From Acholeplasmataceae bacterium (GTDB lineage: Bacteria > Bacillota_I > Bacilli_A > Acholeplasmatales > Acholeplasmataceae), in the NCBI GenBank assembly GCA_030656435.1, contig JAUSOA010000049.1:1-6271 (forward strand): a stretch of 6,271 bases of DNA. Direction: 5' to 3'. Made by a program: the position numbers and the translations under genes. Below are positions 1 to 6,271 of this stretch, in pieces (the stretch's first letter is position 1; each line of letters opens with the position of its first letter). The notes beneath the pieces are model-generated. The model was not told the origin of the DNA. It did not search any database and worked only from the letters and a program-made list of their open reading frames with translations.

Positions 1-594
1 ATATGAATAGGCAAATAAAGGACTAGTAGATAAATCAACAATGGTAGTTGTAGATAGAGTTCCGGATGCGTAAGATTTAGTAATTGTTCCAGTATTTTCT
101 CCTGCAATACTTCCAACAAATTTGTCTATCGCTGAAGATACATTAACAGTTACTCCAACCAAGCTTACTCCTGAAATAGTTCCTGAGTTTCTAGCAAACA
201 GTCCAATATAGGTTTGGCTGGTTGAAATATTTAAGTTGGAAATGGAATATCCGTTCCCAAGGAAATTACCACTAAATGTTCCGCTTGCTCCACCAATTGG
301 GGTGAATGGTACATTATTTAAGTTGATATTAGAAACTAAAATATAATTTCCAGAGAGTGGGTATCCTGTTGTTCCGATTTCGGACAAAGTAATATAGGGA
401 GTTCCTCCGTTTTGTGAAACCCCTACATAGCCAGGGGGTAGAACACTCCAAGAACCAACCGATATCGATGCTGAACCTACCTCACTATCACCTTGAACAG
501 AGGATGCCCAAAAGGCAAAAGAAATCCCTATATTGAATAGGAATGTAAATGTTAAAATAGTGAGAATGATGGCTTTATAGCGTACTAACTTCAT
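1..594 (-). CDS. Exported GLUG-repeat surface protein, 3' end outside window
   Basis: This is an open frame of 198 codons from ATG at 592..594 to the window edge with no stop, so the C-terminus is missing. The start is firm: an in-frame TGA sits at 598..600, two codons upstream, and an AGAGG ribosome site (605..609) lies 10 bases before the ATG. Residues 1-7 carry K2, R5 and K7. Residues 8-28 are hydrophobic, followed by AFWASS (27-32) and a Ser/Gly-rich ASISVGSW (42-49). This layout resembles the SipW-dependent signals of TasA/CalY-like proteins, with possible cleavage near residues 27-30. Residues 105-123 (GTFSGNFLGNGYSISNLNI) match the segment that usually precedes GLUG repeats, and two GLUG-like units follow at 129-150 and 159-180. 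The protein is Ser/Thr/Gly/Asn-rich and has no cysteine in the visible part. GLUG repeats are known from secreted and adhesin-like proteins, where they are thought to form beta-solenoid-like structures. Adhesion or a surface-layer role is inference. The gene is separated from the sugar operon by a terminator and has its own likely promoter. Confidence 0.85.
   Translation of the reverse strand, partial: MKLVRYKAIILTILTFTFLFNIGISFAFWASSVQGDSEVGSASISVGSWSVLPPGYVGVSQNGGTPYITLSEIGTTGYPLSGNYILVSNINLNNVPFTPIGGASGTFSGNFLGNGYSISNLNISTSQTYIGLFARNSGTISGVSLVGVTVNVSSAIDKFVGSIAGENTGTITKSYASGTLSTTTIVDLSTSPLFAYSY
55..210 (-). repeat. Two GLUG-type protein repeats within the surface protein
   Basis: Residues 129-150 (YIGLFARNSGTISG at its start) and 159-180 (FVGSIAGENTGTITKSYASG at its start) align with one another. 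They share aromatic-(I/V)-G, then a small/hydrophobic turn, then N-(S/T)-G-T-I-(S/T), with a one-residue gap. This follows the GLUG pattern of a glycine-rich turn, a G-T-I strand and a closing S/T-G strand. The DNA copies are diverged, so this is a protein-level repeat rather than a recent duplication. More units are likely beyond the left edge. Residues 181-198 (TTTIVDLSTSPLFAYSY after the first Ser) could be the linker into the next one. Confidence 0.7.
513..594 (-). other. N-terminal export signal, SipW-dependent-like
   Basis: Residues 1-27 of the surface protein have a short basic N-region (K2, R5, K7) and a continuous hydrophobic core (AIILTILTFTFLFNIGISFA). The FAFWASS motif follows immediately. 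In TasA/CalY-like proteins an aromatic residue after the hydrophobic core, followed by a small-residue stretch and beta-prone ASISVG-like sequence, marks processing by the SipW-type signal peptidase. The resemblance is by eye. An ordinary type I signal peptide or an uncleaved membrane anchor would also fit. Confidence 0.6.
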
Positions 595-665
595 TAATCA
601 TAGGCCTCTGTTTGTTAAGAAGTGATGGATACATATGAAAACATTAGAATCATGTGCTATTTATA

Positions 666-693
666 ATTATATATATATTTAATAAAAACTCAA
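666..693 (-). promoter_or_regulatory. Likely sigma-A type promoter of the surface-protein gene
   Basis: On the minus strand a TTGAGT (-35, 688..693) is followed after 16 bases by a perfect TATAAT (-10, 666..671). Transcription would start near 659 and leave a leader of about 65 bases before the ATG at 594. The spacer is one base shorter than ideal, and the surroundings are extremely AT-rich (a run of alternating TA at 668..678), so other -10 registers, such as TATAAA at 660..665, are possible. Its position downstream of the terminator and upstream of a gene with no other promoter supports the call. Confidence 0.5.
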
Positions 694-727
694 CTAAATT
701 GCTTGTTGATTTTTTTAGTATTATTAT

Positions 728-763
728 AAAAATAAAAAGTATTCAACTATTTGTCGAATACCC
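728..763 (-). terminator. Rho-independent terminator of the glycoside operon
   Basis: Read on the minus strand, GTATTCGAC (753..761) pairs with GTTGAATAC (739..747) across a five-base loop. That gives nine pairs, one of them G-U. The hairpin is followed by the T-rich run TTTTTATTTTT (728..738). Two further G residues at 762..763 can add G-U pairs at the base. The hairpin begins about 42 bases after the symporter stop codon and lies before the surface-protein promoter, so it ends the sugar operon. The plus-strand reading lacks a comparable T run directly after the hairpin, so it looks one-directional. Confidence 0.87.
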
Positions 764-803
764 TCATTTCAATGCTATTTTTCTTTTTTAATAAACTGAT
801 TTA

Positions 804-2267
804 TTATAAATCTCCACTCATGATTCGGTCTGTTAAATCAGATGTTATTTGCTGGTAGAACTTAGCATCAATCTTATACTTCCATCTATAAATTACATAC
901 GAAAGTAAGATTAATAAAAGTGGAATAATGATCATTGATAATCTAAGACCTATAAGCATTTCAGGAGATACATTAGATGCGATCAATGCTCTTGCTTCTG
1001 CAGATGTAAGATTTGGATTGGCTTGCTTCGCTTGAGTAAGAGGTTGAATAACTCCACTATTCAATCCTGAAAATGCAAGTGTCATTGTGACGACAAATGT
1101 TTGGACTGCAGTAGCAAGCTTAGTAACAAAAGGATTAATCGCGAATACTACACTTTCGTTTCTAGTTCCTAACTTCCACTGACCATACTCGATTGTATCT
1201 GCTAGCATCACAAGTACAAGTACCTGAATAAAACCTTGTCCACTAAAAAGGACTAATCCTGCAAGACCTATGAATAACATGTTCATCGGAAGAATATATC
1301 CCACGCTCATAAATATTGCATAGCCTACTGTTATCATTCCAACAGCAATTGTAAATAGTTTCTTTCTTGTCATTTTTTTCATCAAGACTGGAAATAACCC
1401 TAACGCTGTTAATTGACTGACTGCTAGAATTCCAGAAAAAATTGTGAACTCTGCTCCACCATACTTATTAAAATCATAGTTAAAGAAATAAATACCTAAT
1501 GATGTTGTTATAAAATATCCTATGTTAAATAATAGGATTGCGACAATCACTACAACCAATTGATCATTTTTAGCAATGATTTTAACCATATCAACTAATG
1601 TTGTCTTCTGTTGCTTCACATCAATGATAATATTCTTGGGTTGCTTAACAAGAAGAAAGATTACCACTTGAGAGATTATATAGATGATACAAATGATAAG
1701 TGCGATTATTGAGAATGCTTTAATAGGTCCACCGCTAAAATTTTGATAGATTAAGGGAACACTTGCAATCGTAATAAACATCCCAAGACTTGCAAATATT
1801 CTAGCCTTTGATCCAATTCTTTCTCTTTCGCTAGGGTCTGTTGTAAATGATGGATACATCGACCAGTAGGCGATGTCATTCATCGTAAACGTCATCCCTG
1901 ATAATACATAAAGAATTCCAAAGACGACTATAAAAGCAGTTCCTGTTAGTCCTAAATCCTGAAATAATAGGAAGAAGATAACAGCAGATGAGAGTGCTCC
2001 GATTAAAATCCACGGTTTAAATTTTCCATATTTTGACTTCGTGTTATCAATGATTGTTCCCATGATTGGGTCATTGATTGCATCCCAAACTCTAGCAATT
2101 GCAATAATACTCCCTACTGCAACCAGCTGCCAATTAGAAAGTCCTAATGCGTCTGTTAAAAAAACAATTAAAAATGTTGAATATAGGGCATACATCATGT
2201 CACGACCAGCACCACTCATCGTATATGCATTGATCGTCTTCTTACTTACACCTACTGTCTCACTCAT
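804..2267 (-). CDS. GPH-family sugar:cation symporter (MelB/XynP-like)
   Basis: This is a cytoplasmic-membrane symporter of the glycoside-pentoside-hexuronide family, which imports sugars or glycosides with Na+ or H+. The 487 residues (numbered from ATG) match the usual family length and show about twelve hydrophobic segments. Residues that in MelB serve cation or sugar binding are all present: D23 in AGRDMMY, R59/D62/D66 in ARVWDAINDPIMG, D131 in NDIAYWSM, and K383 in FVTKLATA. The late signature ADTIEYGQWKLGTR (356-369) is also intact. The transporter should therefore be functional. The loop before the last membrane segment (about 400-437) is rather long and polar. The C-terminus ends in a short cytoplasmic tail with no IIA-type regulatory domain, unlike LacS. 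The gene is third in the operon, overlapping the end of the GH3 gene by 8 bases, which implies it imports the substrate of the two hydrolases. The substrate is unknown, and beta-glucosides, xylosides or galactosides are all possible. The stop is TAA at 804..806. Confidence 0.93.
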   Translation of the reverse strand: MSETVGVSKKTINAYTMSGAGRDMMYALYSTFLIVFLTDALGLSNWQLVAVGSIIAIARVWDAINDPIMGTIIDNTKSKYGKFKPWILIGALSSAVIFFLLFQDLGLTGTAFIVVFGILYVLSGMTFTMNDIAYWSMYPSFTTDPSERERIGSKARIFASLGMFITIASVPLIYQNFSGGPIKAFSIIALIICIIYIISQVVIFLLVKQPKNIIIDVKQQKTTLVDMVKIIAKNDQLVVVIVAILLFNIGYFITTSLGIYFFNYDFNKYGGAEFTIFSGILAVSQLTALGLFPVLMKKMTRKKLFTIAVGMITVGYAIFMSVGYILPMNMLFIGLAGLVLFSGQGFIQVLVLVMLADTIEYGQWKLGTRNESVVFAINPFVTKLATAVQTFVVTMTLAFSGLNSGVIQPLTQAKQANPNLTSAEARALIASNVSPEMLIGLRLSMIIIPLLLILLSYVIYRWKYKIDAKFYQQITSDLTDRIMSGDL

Positions 2268-4596
2268 CACCGTTCTCCTTGACCTTTGATTTCATTTTTT
2301 TAAGCCCTTTTCTAAACTTAAGGTTCATGATATCCACCAAGCCTTCAGCCATTTGAAAGCTGAATTTCCCTGCTGAGAATAAAGCTAGCATTTGAATTGG
2401 TGTTTCCATCATTGTTTTTTTAGCAACTTCCTGTAAATACTCGCTCATATCCTTTGTTGCTTTCATGCCTTCCTTAACCACCATTTTCGCTACAATCTTT
2501 CCAACAAGGGTCTTACTTGCATCATCTAATGTTGATGAAAGCGTATATGGTCTCTTCTTGACGATGTTTTTAGGAGGAAGTGGTGTCATATATATCTTTG
2601 GGAAATCCGATGTGTCATAGGCATACTTTTGATAGGATAAAGAAGGATGATGAATCTCTTCCCCGTCCATTCCAAAGTCGAATGCTTCTATTTCATCTAC
2701 AGCATTTTTAGAAACAAGTATTTCATATTCTCCCTTTTCAAGCACATAGCGCTTCTTATAAATGTCATAATATTCAAATGCTTTTTTAGGTAGGTCAATC
2801 TTGATTGTTTTTTCTTCATTAACATCTAGTTCAATCTTATCAAATGCCTTCAATTCTCTTCTTGCTTTAAAGACTGTTGAGACATTATTTCCGATATAGA
2901 TTTGAATGACTTCCTTGCCCTTCATTTTTCCGGTATTTTGGATAGTCATCTCAATAATGAATTTTTCTTTATCCTCTTGAATGCTTATATCCTTATACTC
3001 AAAGGTAGTATAGCTTAATCCGTATCCAAATGGATATCTTACATGTTTATTGTATGTTTGATAGTAACGATATCCAATAAAAATAGATTCATCATAATAA
3101 ACTGCGTTATTATCATCAGTAAGTGATACGTTACATGATTTGATATCATCTATAAATGTTTCTGCAAGTCTACCTGATGGGTTTACCTTTCCATAAAGGA
3201 TATCCATAATTGCAGAGCTTGAACCCTGACCACCAAGATATGCTAATAACATTGCTTTCACATGGATATCAAAGCTTAGATTCATAACAGACCCACCAAC
3301 AGCAACACAAATGACTTGTTCATTGACCTCTAATATATCGTGCAATAATTTCAATTGGTGACTCGGAAGATCTAATGATGTTCTATCGAATCCTTCAGCT
3401 TCATGTGATTCAGGTAAACCAAGTAAGAATACAACCTTATCGGCACTCTTAGCAAGTGAAACTGCTTCTTTAGCTAATTCTTCATCATGCTTTGTGTGTG
3501 CTATGGAGTATCCTTTAGAAATATTGATATTGGAAGAATAGTCTTTATAGATATCAGCTATTTGATCAACTCTTGTAGGGTTGATATGGGAAGATCCCCC
3601 ACCTTGATATCTCATATCATCTACAAACCCACCAACAATAAGAACTTTGTCTTCCTTTGTTAACGGTAGCATCTTTTCATTTTTGAGTAACACCATGGAC
3701 TCAGCTGCAATTCTAACTGCTTCCTTGTGATGGAGTTCGTGATCAATTGGTTCAACTTCAATTTTTTTATACATCCGAACAAGCTCAACCATACGATCTG
3801 CTGATTTATTAACAGCAATCTTTAATGCTTCATCCTTATGAATGGCCTCTAAAACTTGTTTGGTTCTATATCCCATGGATGATGGCATTTCGAGATCTGT
3901 TCCTGCTTTTAAGGATTCAATTCGATTATGGACTGCTCCCCAATCGCTTAAGACTACACCATAATAACCCCATTCTTTTCTAAGTATCTTTGATAGATAA
4001 TGGTGTTCTGTTGCATATCTTCCATTGATTTTATTATAGCTTGCCATGAGTGTTGCTGGATTTTCCTTGACAACACGTTCAAATGCCTTTAAATAAATTT
4101 CACGAAGTGCTCGTTCATCAACGATACTATCAATAAAGAATCTATTTTTTTCTTGGTTGTTTGCGAAGAAATGTTTGACCGATGTTCCTACACCAGAATC
4201 CTCAACCGCTCTAACAAAGGCTGCTGCAAGTTCACCCGCTAAATATGGATCCTCAGAAAAATATTCAAAGTTTCTTCCACAAAGAGGTGTTCTTTTCATG
4301 TTAATGCCTGGTCCGAGTATTATATTGACTTGATTTGCTTTTGCTTCCTTAGCGAGTAGTTTTCCCATATTTGAAAGCAGGTTTCGATCAAAGCTACATG
4401 CTGTTAGGCTTGCTGTTGGAAAACAGGTCGCTGGAATACTTCCCATAACCCCTAGATTATCCTTTGACTCATATTGCTTTCTTAAGCCATGTGGTCCATC
4501 TGCCATCATGATTGATGGAAGACCGTTTATGGGTTTTGTATGCCATACATCTAAGCCATCTAGAAGTGCTACTTTTTCTTCTACTGTTAGCTTCAT
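2260..4596 (-). CDS. Glycoside hydrolase family 3, beta-glucosidase type
   Basis: This is a complete 778-residue GH3 enzyme, a retaining exo-glycosidase that removes non-reducing beta-linked sugars (glucose, possibly xylose). The N-terminal barrel (about 1-280) has the sugar-binding MADGPHGLRKQ (D33), GRNFEYFSEDP (R108), KHF (141-143), and the nucleophile D218 in VVLSDWGA (codon 3943..3945). The second alpha/beta domain (about 290-485) contains EAEGFDRTSLDLP (399-411), the region where the acid/base glutamate of this GH3 type is expected. E399 and E401 are both candidates. YPFGYGLSYT (521-530) leads into an Ig/FnIII-like domain (about 535-640). No PA14 insertion and no signal peptide are seen, so the enzyme should act in the cytoplasm. 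An alpha-rich basic tail (about 650-778) follows. The ATG overlaps the GH2 stop as ATGA, with GAGGTG 8 bases upstream. Activity on glucose rather than xylose or arabinose cannot be told by eye. Confidence 0.95.
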   Translation of the reverse strand: MKLTVEEKVALLDGLDVWHTKPINGLPSIMMADGPHGLRKQYESKDNLGVMGSIPATCFPTASLTACSFDRNLLSNMGKLLAKEAKANQVNIILGPGINMKRTPLCGRNFEYFSEDPYLAGELAAAFVRAVEDSGVGTSVKHFFANNQEKNRFFIDSIVDERALREIYLKAFERVVKENPATLMASYNKINGRYATEHHYLSKILRKEWGYYGVVLSDWGAVHNRIESLKAGTDLEMPSSMGYRTKQVLEAIHKDEALKIAVNKSADRMVELVRMYKKIEVEPIDHELHHKEAVRIAAESMVLLKNEKMLPLTKEDKVLIVGGFVDDMRYQGGGSSHINPTRVDQIADIYKDYSSNINISKGYSIAHTKHDEELAKEAVSLAKSADKVVFLLGLPESHEAEGFDRTSLDLPSHQLKLLHDILEVNEQVICVAVGGSVMNLSFDIHVKAMLLAYLGGQGSSSAIMDILYGKVNPSGRLAETFIDDIKSCNVSLTDDNNAVYYDESIFIGYRYYQTYNKHVRYPFGYGLSYTTFEYKDISIQEDKEKFIIEMTIQNTGKMKGKEVIQIYIGNNVSTVFKARRELKAFDKIELDVNEEKTIKIDLPKKAFEYYDIYKKRYVLEKGEYEILVSKNAVDEIEAFDFGMDGEEIHHPSLSYQKYAYDTSDFPKIYMTPLPPKNIVKKRPYTLSSTLDDASKTLVGKIVAKMVVKEGMKATKDMSEYLQEVAKKTMMETPIQMLALFSAGKFSFQMAEGLVDIMNLKFRKGLKKMKSKVKENGDE
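2263..2649 (-). other. C-terminal extension of the GH3 enzyme, unassigned
   Basis: Residues about 650-778 lie after the Ig/FnIII-like domain, where many GH3 beta-glucosidases end. The first part (650-690) is proline- and tyrosine-rich (FPKIYMTPLPPKNIVKKRPY), like a linker wrapping the catalytic core. The second part (about 692-778) looks helical: VGKIVAKMVVKEGMK, then TPIQMLALFSAGKFSFQMAE, then a basic end (RKGLKKMKSKVKENGDE). From memory, similar tails with a G-K/A-x-S/N-x-x-x-x-EGL-D-x-x-N pattern occur in other Firmicutes GH3 proteins, so it may be a conserved subfamily feature. I know of no defined function. Confidence 0.55.
2275..2280 (-). promoter_or_regulatory. Ribosome binding site that decides the symporter start
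   Basis: AAGGAG lies 4 bases from a GTG (2268..2270) and 7 bases from the adjacent ATG (2265..2267). The 7-base spacing and the stronger codon favour ATG, which makes the protein 487 rather than 488 residues. The site lies inside the last codons of the GH3 gene, so ribosomes finishing that gene can restart here. Confidence 0.7.
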
Positions 4597-6271
4597 AAAA
4601 CGTTCACCTCTTCTATAATTAATTGACCTTCAGATTCAACTTCTATATATCCAACTCCAGAGGAGCAACTTTTTATCCAAAATGCGATAGCTCCTCCTAA
4701 GAGGTTCACCTCTGATGGACCAATCAGTTCAATAGAACCAGTTGCTTTAATATGAATTGAATCCGTTGCGTAAGGAATAAGTTCTTGATGCTGATTAACC
4801 TTCTTGATCACATATCTTTTTACATCATAGGTTTCCTCATGCTTCATTTCAGATAAAGAAGTTTCGAGGAGCAAGTCAAAGCTATGATTGTTTTCTTTAT
4901 ACACAGTTTTCATTAGCTTATCATCAATGTATCCTTCAAACTTGTAAATGGTTCCCTTTGATCCCCATCCAGTCATGTACTTATAAAACAATTGTACACC
5001 CATATCATAGGTCATCTTGTATTTTTTTAATACATAAAGCATTGATAATTTATAACGTAGTGGGAGATTATTGCCATATAGAGTCACTGCCTTCATCACT
5101 TTTTTTGTTCTCTCAGCATCTCTAGCCTTAATTTTTTCGTTTTTTGCTAAGGATTCGCCTATTAAATCATCAATTATTATTGGCGGATGATTTAAATGGG
5201 GATACTTCTTTTTATTTGGATAAAACGTTTGAATGTAATCATTATTCTTATATAGCTTGACATAATCCATATTGGTCATAACAATAACAGCTGGTAGGTT
5301 TCCTCCTGGATACTCACCGATATTCATCGTTGAAGTTACCTCTAAAACAAGGTCGTCAGAGCCTTCAGCACTATATGCATAACTTGCTACCTTAGGTATT
5401 CTATACATATCTAGGACACCGTGGTAACATACCTTATCTCCACTGCCAAAATCAGAATGGGTATTATAGTCATTCATGCACCATCCAATGCCACCTGAAA
5501 TTCCATTATTTGGCTCTTTGATGCTATTCATGACATTCAAGTGTCTTTTCATGTGCTCGATTCGATGTGACTCATCGTCAAAGATTTTAGTTGGAAACAT
5601 ATGTCCCATATATTCAGTAACAAGATATGGAACTTCCTTCGTAATCTTCTTTCTTTTTTCAAGTCCAGAATTGGTTCCTATATGTGAAAAATCATTATAT
5701 GTATAAACATCTTCTAAAAATTCACTATTCGCCATATTTCTAACTCCACCAGTTTGTCTTGTTGGATCATATGCTCTGGCGATATCATTGGTTCTCTTGT
5801 AAAAATCATGATTATCAGGAGATTCATTGATTCGAACACCCCATAAAATAATGGATGGATGATTACGATCTCTTAAAATCATTTCCTTGACATGCTGATA
5901 GCTTATTTCCTTCCAGGAGTCAGTTCCTATATGCTGCCAACCAGGTATTTCTTCGAAGACTAAAAGCCCGATTTCATCGCATCTTCTAATGAAATGCTTA
6001 GACTGTGGGTAGTGTGAGGTTCTAACAATATTTAGACCTAGCTGATATTTTAATATGTCTGCATCCTCTATCTGTGCACTTCTTGGCATTGCATAACCAA
6101 CATATGGATAGCTTTGATGTCTATTGAGCCCGATGAGCTTAACTGGATTTCCATTTAAATAAAATCCATCTGTTTTAAATATTGCTGAACGAATGCCAAA
6201 TCGTTCCATCACGTGGTCGCTATCCTTTAGATTCTTATAATGCAAATAGACTGTATAAAGATTTGGGTTAT
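4593..6271 (-). CDS. Glycoside hydrolase family 2 (beta-galactosidase-like), 5' end outside window
   Basis: The reading frame stays open to the right edge, so the gene is truncated there. The visible part begins NPNLYTVYLHYK, the typical end of the GH2 Ig-like domain. A TTG at 6243..6245 is only an internal Leu codon, not the start. Counting from that Leu as residue 1, the sugar-barrel domain spans about 24-295. It has GLNRHQSYPYVGYAMP (39-54), the predicted acid/base E141 in WGVRINES (codon 5823..5825), and the predicted nucleophile E211 in LVTEYMGHM (codon 5613..5615). GWCMNDYNTHSDFGSGD (254-270) follows near the active-site end. Beta-rich domains make up the rest, ending in an Ig-like segment (about 485-550). 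Both catalytic glutamates are present, so the enzyme should be active as a retaining exo-beta-glycosidase. The family includes beta-galactosidases, glucuronidases and mannosidases, and the subfamily specificity is not decided here. About 250 or more N-terminal residues are probably missing, so a signal peptide cannot be assessed. It is the first visible gene of the operon. Confidence 0.93.
   Translation of the reverse strand, partial: NPNLYTVYLHYKNLKDSDHVMERFGIRSAIFKTDGFYLNGNPVKLIGLNRHQSYPYVGYAMPRSAQIEDADILKYQLGLNIVRTSHYPQSKHFIRRCDEIGLLVFEEIPGWQHIGTDSWKEISYQHVKEMILRDRNHPSIILWGVRINESPDNHDFYKRTNDIARAYDPTRQTGGVRNMANSEFLEDVYTYNDFSHIGTNSGLEKRKKITKEVPYLVTEYMGHMFPTKIFDDESHRIEHMKRHLNVMNSIKEPNNGISGGIGWCMNDYNTHSDFGSGDKVCYHGVLDMYRIPKVASYAYSAEGSDDLVLEVTSTMNIGEYPGGNLPAVIVMTNMDYVKLYKNNDYIQTFYPNKKKYPHLNHPPIIIDDLIGESLAKNEKIKARDAERTKKVMKAVTLYGNNLPLRYKLSMLYVLKKYKMTYDMGVQLFYKYMTGWGSKGTIYKFEGYIDDKLMKTVYKENNHSFDLLLETSLSEMKHEETYDVKRYVIKKVNQHQELIPYATDSIHIKATGSIELIGPSEVNLLGGAIAFWIKSCSSGVGYIEVESEGQLIIEEVNVL
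4605..4610 (-). promoter_or_regulatory. Ribosome binding site of the GH3 gene
   Basis: GAGGTG sits 8 bases before the GH3 ATG (4594..4596) and lies within the final codons of the GH2 gene. Together with the ATGA stop-start overlap it shows that the two genes are translated as a coupled pair, and it confirms the GH3 start. Confidence 0.75.

Noticed and set aside
664..680. Alternating TA run as a possible repeat or replication-related element
   Set aside because: It is a short AT-rich stretch at a promoter -10 region in a low-GC genome. No iterons, DnaA-box cluster or direct repeats accompany it.
595..803. Small gene, RNA gene or riboswitch in the gap between the symporter and the surface-protein gene
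   Set aside because: No open frame with a ribosome site and no recognisable structured RNA were found. The terminator and promoter account for the visible structure.
2268..2270. GTG as the start codon of the symporter gene
   Set aside because: It is only 4 bases from the AAGGAG site, while the ATG directly after it has a normal 7-base spacing.
2041..2289. Open reading frame of 82 codons on the plus strand
   Set aside because: It lies antisense to the symporter gene and crosses into the GH3 end. Its translation has no recognisable domain, and the opposite strand encodes conserved MelB-family residues here.
5476..5706. Open reading frame of 76 codons on the plus strand
   Set aside because: It is antisense to the GH2 catalytic domain, including the nucleophile region. 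The conserved protein on the minus strand explains the open frame.
6243..6245. TTG as the start codon of the GH2 gene
   Set aside because: The frame is open upstream to the window edge, and the upstream codons read NPNLYTVY, a conserved internal GH2 motif. The true start is beyond the window.

Overview
The window comes from a low-GC bacterium of the Firmicutes/Mollicutes side of the tree. Every gene lies on the minus strand. TGA acts as a stop codon: two genes end in TGA exactly where the next gene begins, and tryptophan is encoded by TGG. That argues against Mycoplasma/Spiroplasma-type recoding. The low GC, the sugar-hydrolase operon and a surface protein with a SipW-like export signal would fit an Acholeplasma-like or other Firmicutes lineage. 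This placement is inference and cannot be settled from the sequence alone.

The main content, read on the minus strand from 6271 down to 804, is a tightly packed operon for using a glycoside. It holds a family 2 glycoside hydrolase (its N-terminal part lies beyond the window), a complete family 3 glycoside hydrolase (beta-glucosidase type), and a GPH-family (MelB/XynP-like) sugar:cation symporter. The genes overlap by 4 and about 8 bases, so translation is probably coupled. A strong intrinsic terminator at 728..763 closes the unit. The simplest model is uptake of a di- or oligosaccharide, or a beta-glycoside, by the symporter and cytoplasmic cleavage by the two hydrolases. The GH3 enzyme has no signal peptide, which supports cytoplasmic action. 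The exact sugar cannot be read from the sequence, and the operon promoter and any regulator lie outside the window.

Below the terminator, the 209-base gap 595..803 holds a plausible promoter for the last gene, which runs off the left edge (1..594). This gene encodes the first 198 residues of an exported surface protein. It has an N-terminal hydrophobic signal of the kind seen in SipW-dependent (TasA/CalY-like) proteins, followed by GLUG-type repeats. It is a separate transcription unit, and nothing seen links it to sugar use.

I see no mobile element, CRISPR array, tRNA or rRNA, and no clearly new system. The best leads are the surface protein, the unassigned C-terminal tail of the GH3 enzyme, and the open question of the operon's substrate.
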